From: Beta vulgaris subsp. vulgaris
Lineage: Eukaryota > Streptophyta > Magnoliopsida > Caryophyllales > Amaranthaceae
DNA length: 64,000 bases
Direction of reading: 5' to 3'
NCBI RefSeq assembly: GCF_026745355.1
Contig: NC_079209.1
Location: forward strand, 31,034,944-31,098,943
Shown here: positions 57,281 through 64,000 of the stretch, one piece after another
Position numbering within the stretch: the first letter of the stretch is position 1
Layout of the letters: each line of letters begins with the position of its first letter
Program-made: the position numbers and the translations under genes
The notes under the pieces: model-generated
Database searches by the model: none
What the model saw: the letters and a program-made list of their open reading frames with translations, nothing else
Told to the model about the DNA's origin: nothing

Positions 57281-60200
57281 CTAAAAGACTGGGAGCTCCT
57301 CTACAGCCACGGTGGCTTTGTGAAGGCTCTCTTGAAACTCTAGACGACGTTTGTATCTAGGAACGTCTTCAGTTTCGGCCAGCATTTCAAATGCCTTCAC
57401 AGCCCACGTCTTGAAGGTATCTATCACCTCATTGAGAGCCTCCTTGGCCGACTTGAAAGCATCAACGACCTCTTTTTTCAGGTCGTGATTTTTTGCTCGG
57501 AGAAAACAATTCTCTCTCTGAAGCTCAACGGCCGTCGAAAGGCTCTTGTTTCTTTCGTTCGTGAGAGTCCGCTCAAGGGCAACCTTCTCGTCCAGAAGCT
57601 TCGTCAGACGAAGTAGGTATCTTTTGTTGGCCGAATCCATCTCGGCCGAATGTTTCTGCCAAGCTTCTCTTGACTGGCAATGCAAGACTTCCTGCTCGAC
57701 CATGGAGAATTAAGCCTGGTCCGCAACTTTGGTGGCATCCCCGACGAGCTGCTTGTTTTCTTTCCTGAGCAATCTTGTCTAGTCCTCGGTTATTATGCTG
57801 CGAGCAAAAAGCTGAAAAAAGGAAGATAAAAACATGTCAGGACGATCGTAAAGGTAGGTAAAGTTGACAAATTTGAAAAAGAAGACGGCAGAGAAATGAA
57901 GACTGTACCTTAGCAGCTAGTTGAGACATGTAACCTACATGCCCTGATGAAGCCCCTCTCAAGCCTTTGATGTAAGGCTCAGGGAAGCATTTGAACAACT
58001 CCTGATTGAGGTTCTCACGATTGGCCGAGGTCATCCTCGCAAAGGCTGCCAAGGAGTCGTCGTCCGATAAAATGGGAGAACTGTCAGGAGCTACTTCAGC
58101 TGCCCCTTTCCCCTTATCTGAAAGAGGAGACTCGTCAGTATTTCTGACGGGTATAACTACAGTCAGTTTGCTAGACGAACTCATCGGACGCCCGCCAATG
58201 CGTAAAGTCCTAACAACGTTAGAGTAATAAGACTCACCAGAAGATCGAGAGGTCGATCTATAAGCCTGGGGCATCTGTGATACCAGGCCCGCTACCGGAT
58301 CAGAAAAAGCGGATCCGTCATTAGCCGCGTCTGGCTGAGAAATGTCTTGTACGGCCCCTTCGACCTCGTCCAAATTAACAACCGCGTCCAGTTGTTTAGT
58401 AAATCTGGGGGTGCCAAACCCACTGGGCTGGTATAAGGAACAATGGCCTTTTATTCGGCTGAAGGAGGAACTTCCTCAGTGGAAGGAGGAATCTCGACCT
58501 TCGGCAGGGAAGCCGGTCAGGTTTCTTCTTCTTGGCGGTAAAGCATTTGGATTTTTTGGGGGGCAGGGACATCTCCCATTGCAACCGGTCTTTTCTTTGA
58601 CGCCGCCTTCTCCGCCAACGCCTTAGACGTTGGAGCATTTTTCTGAAAAAAGAAAAGACAAGTTAGAAACGTAAGCGTCAAGAATTTTTTTTTCCTAAAA
58701 AGTGGCAAGGCTCCAATAAGGACGGAGCCTGCCTGAAGAAGGAGGGTGGCAAGGATCCAACAAAATATGGATCAGAGACCAATGGTGCGTTAGTCTCTGG
58801 ACGGGGCTCGGTTGCTAATGGAAATCGTCCATAGAAGATTGGACGACGTCTCCTCCCGGAAGCACACCGGCCACAGACGCATTGGCCGCCTTTCTTTTTG
58901 AAGCCAGGAGCGTCCTGTAATGGAACCCGTCCAGAAAAGCCAACAAAAATATTGGTCCTCAGGACGGGGTCCGACAAAATAAGGAGATCGGCCTCAGGAA
59001 ATATGGCCGACTTCCTCTTTGAAGCAGGGACCATCTGGATATTGTGCTCGTCCAGAAATCCAACATATTGATAACTGGACGAGCCTCGTGGGCTAAAGAA
59101 GGTCGACCAATTGTTTCTTGGATGCCTTCCGTTTTATGGAAAGGTTCGTCCTAAAAAAAAAAGCTTCTACTTACCAAAGTGTCCGTCCTTTTTTCAGATC
59201 CTAACTTGCTGTGCTCCTTCCATAAAAAGGTGGTGAACTTGGACATACTGATGTCTCCTGTCCAAGTCTTCTTCAGGCTGACTTTAGGAGAATTTGCACA
59301 AGAAGAAGGGCACTGATTAGAACATTTTATAATCATTGGACGGGGGCATTTACTTGGGAAAAGATGGAAGTATACCTCTATCCTCAGCCTGCCGCAAGCC
59401 TACGGCGACCAAGAAGTTATCGTTATAAAACATTTCTTCAAAAGGAATCCAATTGGACGGACCCTTAAAGGAAGAATTGTTTGGAGTGGAATACGCCGAT
59501 ATTCTGAAGTATTCCATCATTTCCTCAGTCGAATCATCCTCCAGCTTTAAGAAGGACGATGTTCGTTCGGTATTAGTAGTCCCCCGGCTAAAATAACGAT
59601 ACCGTCTAGCCACGACTTCATTAGGGGCTTGGACGAACAGGAATTCTGCCTTCCAGGCATGCATTTTGGACGTCTTGTCCCAGGACGTCAAAACGCCCTG
59701 AGGATTGCATACACTAAACTAGGCTCCGTCCACGGTTTTAGGAACCTTAGATCCTTAATGTATCTGGGAGAAGGCAGCCAAGGAAGGGGTGACACCTTTC
59801 AACTTGCAAACGGCCAGGAAGGTCAAAATATTTTGCCAGGAATTGGGGGCAAGTTGGTTGTGGTCGATGCTGTAATACTGAAGAAGCCACCTTATAAATG
59901 GATGCAAAGGAAATCGTAACCCTGCATCCAGAGCCAGCCGATAGACAGCGAAATGACAGGGAGGAGCACTAAGTATAGTGTCCTCTCGACCAGGAAGAAA
60001 AAAGCGGTATGCCGGCATCGGCATGGCCGACGAAAATTGTTTGAGGTCTGGGCCTACTCGTCCGAGCCAGCTATTGTTAGCCAGGATGAACCTAGGGTCT
60101 GATAGAGGACTTAGGCGACGTCTAATTTCGGAGGACGTAGTGGACGGCTCCTCCGAGTCATAGGACGGGCCGGAAGAAGCCTCCACTTCATTGGCTCCGT

Positions 60201-60357
60201 CCTCTGTCATACCTTGGCCGGATGGGCTGGCTTCTGAAGGTCTTTCACCAATCCTCTCCTCCTGAATGTTTTCAAGGGAAGAGGTTATCTTTGCGGGACG
60301 GGCACTTTGAACTTCACGCTCCCCGTCAGCAGGAATCCGGCCTGTTGATGCCTCCAT
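57281..60357 (-). pseudogene. Tat-2 antisense multi-exon gene with 'putative gypsy type transposon'-like domain
   Basis: Runs against gag-pol. Proposed exons: a, 59376-60357; b, 59175-59312; c, from 59150 down to about 58690; d, 57909-58642; e, 57281-57811. Borders: donors GTATAC, GTAAGT, GTACAG; acceptors ATCAG, TTTTTTAG, TTTTTCAG, TTTTCAG. Exon a starts MEASTGRIP and has the domain signature YRFFLPGREDTILSAPPCHF, AVYRLALDAGLRFPLHPFI, LLQYYSI, LAPNSWQNILTFLAVCK, then TSWDKTSKMHAWKAEFLFVQ. This pattern resembles Pfam 'Transposase_28' (putative gypsy type transposon); it is not a proven transposase. Two stops at about 59752 and 59713. Exon e is a coiled coil (NKSLSTAVELQRENCFLRAK). Exon d has one frame change at 58380-58515. 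It is the counterpart of the Tat-1 antisense ORF by position and C-terminal coiled coil. Confidence 0.7.
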
Positions 60358-60853
60358 TTATGAACTGGAGGCTGGGAGATTCAGTCCTCGTCTAATACAA
60401 GTTGTTTGCTTGACGCGCGCCAGATTACCCTGCACAGGTAAAGACTTGGTCGTCTGACTTTGCCACCCATGTCTATAAAAATAAAATGCATGACCGGCCA
60501 GAATAGGCCCAATTTTAGAATATGTCGAAGAAGAAAGGCTCTCTGTTCTAGGGTTAAGGCCAACCCTTAAGCGGCCGGGAATGTTCGATGTAGGGGACAA
60601 ATCCATTTTTCTTAAAAAGAATGTGAAAGAAAAGCGCAAAATAAGAATTAAATAGAGGAAAGGGATACTTGTTGAATTACTCGGATGGATGGAGAGAACG
60701 AACTAAACGTAACCTTGTACGAATTGAGGAAACTTAGTGAGATCTTGGACGAATGCTCTTTCTCTCTCTAAAAGTTCAGTAAAAATGGGGCAGAGACTCT
60801 CTCTCTAGAAATTCTCTCAAGGGTGTAAAAATGATTTCAAAAACAAGGGGACA

Positions 60854-60861
60854 TATTTATA
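60854..60861 (-). promoter_or_regulatory. TATA box of the Tat-2 antisense gene
   Basis: The minus strand reads TATAAATA in ctcTATAAATAtgtcccc, about 500 bases before the antisense ATG at 60357 and outside the LTR. A CT/GA-rich leader follows. It suggests the antisense gene has its own promoter. Confidence 0.55.
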
Positions 60862-61053
60862 GAGAGGTAAATTGACCTCCTCCTCCAGTAATGTGATCGT
60901 TGCATGCCAAAAACACCTTGAGTACTGACCTGCTGAGACCGGCTAAATGGCGCCCATTTCATCTTGAAAAAAATGGGGCAGTTCCCGTCGGTTAAATGAT
61001 AATTCCAACCGTCTTGGCGCCTAAACGGTAAAAATTCTATTTTCAGGGGTAAA

Positions 61054-61663
61054 TGTTGTGGCATGAAAAATCAACGGCTATGAGTGTGACACGTGGCCCC
61101 GTCACAGTCCTACAAGTGGCACTCTTCGGCTATTATAAAGTACATGGACTAGAAGCTTGTATGGACTAAAGTACATTTTTTTGAAATAAAGAAAGGTGTA
61201 CTAGCCCTTCTTATGGCCCAATCTGTACTTAGGCCCAATAAACACAAAAAACACCTTTTTATAAAGGGTAATGTATACTCTCCAATCAATAGCATAATTG
61301 CTTAGCCAATTAGATGCTCCCAAATTAGGGTGACATCAAGGTACAACAGTCATTTTAGACACTATAAATAGTCCTTGAAATCAGGGGAAAGGTACGTTTT
61401 TCAGAGCACAATACTGTTATTCTGCCGTAAATTCTCTCTCTCTACTTTCTCTTTCTAAAAGTTCCTTTTCTACTCCTGATACCTGACTTAAGCTTCGGAG
61501 GGGGAAATACCACCCAAACCTCCAGGGTGGGTCCCTTTTTGCAGGTATAAAGGCGGAGCTCAGGTTCAGGATTTGGGTCCAGACATTGTTGCACAAGTCT
61601 CCTATTATTGAACCTACTGTTGGGGATAATAGTATTTATTTACGAGTCTAGCACTACGTAACA
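61054..61663 (+). repeat. Tat-2 3' LTR
   Basis: 610 bp, starts TGTTGTGGCATG, ends CTACGTAACA. TATAAATA at 61363-61370. It contains a 13-bp segment (gtccttgaaatca) missing from the 5' LTR. AGGGGTAAA just upstream is the likely polypurine tract. Confidence 0.93.
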
Positions 61664-61672
61664 GAACACTCC

Positions 61673-63040
61673 TGTAGTTCGTCAATATTATTGTATAATA
61701 TGAGCACTATAAAAGGGGGGGATTATAGTGAGAGAATAAGCGTAACTTTTTGAGGAATTAAAAGCTAGCTAGGGAACACACAATAGGAACACAAGAGATT
61801 TTAGCGAGGAAAAACTTCCTAGGCCAATAGGAAGAAACAACCTCGATTACAAGGGATTTTGACTCAAACTTTCCACTATAATAGGCCAATAAAACTGTTA
61901 CAAACCTATTAATTCTCTTGGACTACAACCTGAGTTCCTAAACTCAAGTTCCCAACAACAGTTCCCAATAACTTTTGTTCCTCTCAAACTTCACTCGAAC
62001 TTCCTTTCATTTTCCCTTTCTCTTTCTTCACTCAAAGCTTTCTCTTGCTTCACTCAAATCTTTCTCTTGCTTCACTCAAAGCTTTCTCACACTTATAGGA
62101 GTTCACTCAAACCCCTTAACAAAATAAATACAATTTCTGATAACAATGGAGAATAAATACCATAGATAGTAAGTATGAATATTCTTGGGAACAAGGCATT
62201 GACACTTTAGACAACCTAGGATTTTAAGTCAGACACAAATTTATCTTGGGATAAGGCGCCTATTTATAGAGTAAGTAGTCATGAATTTACTTAACACTAA
62301 TTAACCCACTAACCCCATAATCTCCATTAATTAAATTGCTTGCGAACAAAGAAGCTAACCCACTAACTCATTAAACGTGCTGTAGAAAAATATTACGTGG
62401 TTTAGAAATTGCTTGGAGAATAATTAAACAATTTAAAAACAAATTAATTTAAGAAGAATATATTTTCAATACACCCAAAAATCAGATTTAATTAAAAAAG
62501 AAAATTGTTTGATTTATTTAAAAGAAAAGATAAGAATTTAAAATAGAATAATATCTTTTTCAATTAAAAAGAAAATATTTAAAATCTTTTCCTAACTAAT
62601 TCCCTGAAATAGTGGATCTAGGCCAAACTTAACTAGGATTCCTGTTTTACTGTTATACACTCAACATTAATTTGATTTAGGTGTTCCTATTTACGTTTCT
62701 AACTCGGTTCCCAACCAAAGTTCCTAAACTTTGTCAATGTCTATTCCTGTCATGGGAACAACAAAACTAAGTTCCTTTTGAGAATTCAACACCAAACATC
62801 TTTTACCTTTACTCGACCTTAACATGATGAATATAATACATCCTAATGCATTCTAATCTTTGTTCCAAGTTTGATTCTTCATCTCAGAAACATCTCCACT
62901 TTGATCTTGATTAATTCTCCTTTTTTTTAATCTTCGATCAAGTATTCTCTTTGTTCATCAATGAATAACCTAGCAACATCATACATGAAATAATACAAGT
63001 ATGTCTTTTGTTAAGTCATCTTCAAAACTTAGGGTCAACA
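61673..63040 (-). mobile_element. probable Copia 3' LTR
   Basis: On the minus strand it starts TGTTGACCCTAAG at 63040, directly after an A/G tract; the far end may be the TG at 61673. About 1.4 kb, no ORF. The boundary at 61673 is a guess from the need for TG...CA ends. It would lie right next to the Tat-2 insertion site. Confidence 0.45.
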
Positions 63041-63057
63041 ATTTCCCCCTTTTTGAA
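63041..63057 (-). other. polypurine tract of the Copia element
   Basis: The minus strand reads ttcaaaaagggggaaat immediately before the LTR start TGTTGACC, a typical Copia-type priming tract. Confidence 0.6.
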
Positions 63058-63172
63058 GATGGCAACAAAAGGCATACGTCACATAAAACAAACTTAACCA
63101 AGTTAAATTAAATTTTATTTGACCTTTATTGTATTTTAAACTTAGGCAAAAGTTTTACTTTACTCTTACTAC

Positions 63173-64000
63173 TGTAACAGCCCAAACCTCCACTAATCTT
63201 AATCAACATCGTTTAATCACAACGGAAGCGTTATCACACTAAGATTTGGACTATTACCATGACATTCTCAAATTATAAGGAAGAGAATATCGAATTACCT
63301 CAAAAACATACTTTATACATTACTTAATGCATACAAAGCTGTCCTCATAAGAGCTCTTAGGTTACATACACCAAAAACTACTAAAGTTCAGTAGTCTATC
63401 ACTTGCTTAACTATGTAAACATATGTATATAGATGTCATTACTTAATTTACATTATTGAAAGTCTATTACAAAAGTAAACACCTTCATCACATATCCTCG
63501 TACCAACCTGCATCAAAACTCTGCCACCCACCGAGTGACAGGCCACAGAAATGACAAAACAATCAGCAAAGCTGAGTACACACTGTATAATAGAAAATAC
63601 AAGTTTAGGTGTATTTTGAAAACTAACACATAGTTATAATAACAGATAATCACCCTTAACTTAGTTACTATGGTTTCACAAAATCAATCGTTTGGCATGA
63701 ACGCGAGTGGAGAGGGGTACCACGCAGTACCAGCTGTCTCCAAACTAGTGAGGGTCGTCACCCAGCCTTTTATTGTTATGCTTGCAAGACTTACCCGGAC
63801 ATGTCCTATAACGCCAGGGATTAGCCCCTCCTGGAAGGCAACAGCTAGGGACTCTACCCGCCCTAACTCGGGGTGCCTATTCATGCCTCACTTTCATATT
63901 TATAAAATAAGATATTTAATGGTTTATACTTTAAACCTCAATACTCAAAATCCTTATCAACTCATCCTTAATACTCATAATCTTATCAACTCCTTTCAAT
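63173..64000 (+). mobile_element. start of a chromovirus-type LTR (runs off the window)
   Basis: It begins TGTAACAGCCCAAACC, like the TGTAATAGCC start of the chromovirus LTR at 4061. No coding sequence before the window end. Inserted in the interior of the Copia element. Confidence 0.4.

Larger units (their letters stand above)
49859..61663 (+). mobile_element. Tat-2: Ty3/gypsy Tat-lineage LTR retrotransposon inserted in LINE-2
   Basis: An 11.8-kb element on the plus strand. The LTRs are 49859-50471 and 61054-61663, flanked by the perfect target duplication GAACA (49854-49858 and 61664-61668). By hand count the LTRs differ by about 28 substitutions and two indels (about 5%). Order: LTR, PBS, gag, protease, RT, RNase H, second RNase H, integrase, a multi-exon ORF on the opposite strand, LTR. 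gag-pol has many in-frame stops and a few frame changes. Same lineage as Tat-1 but clearly a different family, since LTRs share no similarity. Confidence 0.95.

Overview
The window is nuclear DNA of a flowering plant, most likely a eudicot. The evidence is a spliced ArfGAP gene of the plant AGD14/ZIGA4 type with large AT-rich introns, plant-type Ty3/gypsy (Tat and chromovirus) and L1 elements, Stowaway, hAT and Mutator-like MITEs, a tRNA-derived SINE and a plastid-derived insertion. The species cannot be fixed from sequence alone. No bacterial or organellar operon structure is present.

Layout. (1) 1-19.8 kb is a nest of transposons. An old L1 LINE, whose 5' half lies left of the window, is split first by a decayed chromovirus (about 1-7944; its 3' LTR carries a further TIR element at 5476-6682), then by a Tat-lineage element on the minus strand (Tat-1, 8601-17760, 380-bp LTRs), then by a MITE (19204-19616). 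(2) 20.5-42.1 kb is one minus-strand host gene, an AGD14-like ArfGAP. Six 5' exons are perfectly open with good splice sites. The 3' exons are recognisable but carry frame changes and stops. Its introns hold most of the small elements: Stowaway MITEs, TA-microsatellite-bound elements, a long foldback, a SINE, a plastid trnR-UCU copy, a LINE tail and two hAT MITEs. (3) 42.1-45.7 kb is upstream DNA with a Mutator-like MITE, a minisatellite and a CACTA end. (4) 45.8-61.7 kb is a second L1 LINE interrupted by a second Tat element on the plus strand (Tat-2, 49859-61663, perfect GAACA target duplication). (5) 61.7-64 kb holds a probable Copia LTR with polypurine tract and the start of another chromovirus-type LTR.

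The most interesting biology is in the two Tat elements. Both carry, between integrase and 3' LTR, an extra intron-containing reading frame on the strand opposite to gag-pol. In Tat-1 it is fully open across a 71-bp phase-0 intron and encodes a coiled-coil protein, although gag-pol is broken. In Tat-2 it is longer, multi-exon, starts with a domain resembling the 'putative gypsy type transposon' family, and has its own TATA box. Tat-1 also carries about twelve 59-bp tandem units, each able to fold into a hairpin. A second theme is a set of elements bounded by (TA)n tracts in the AGD14 introns, found twice as adjacent pairs.
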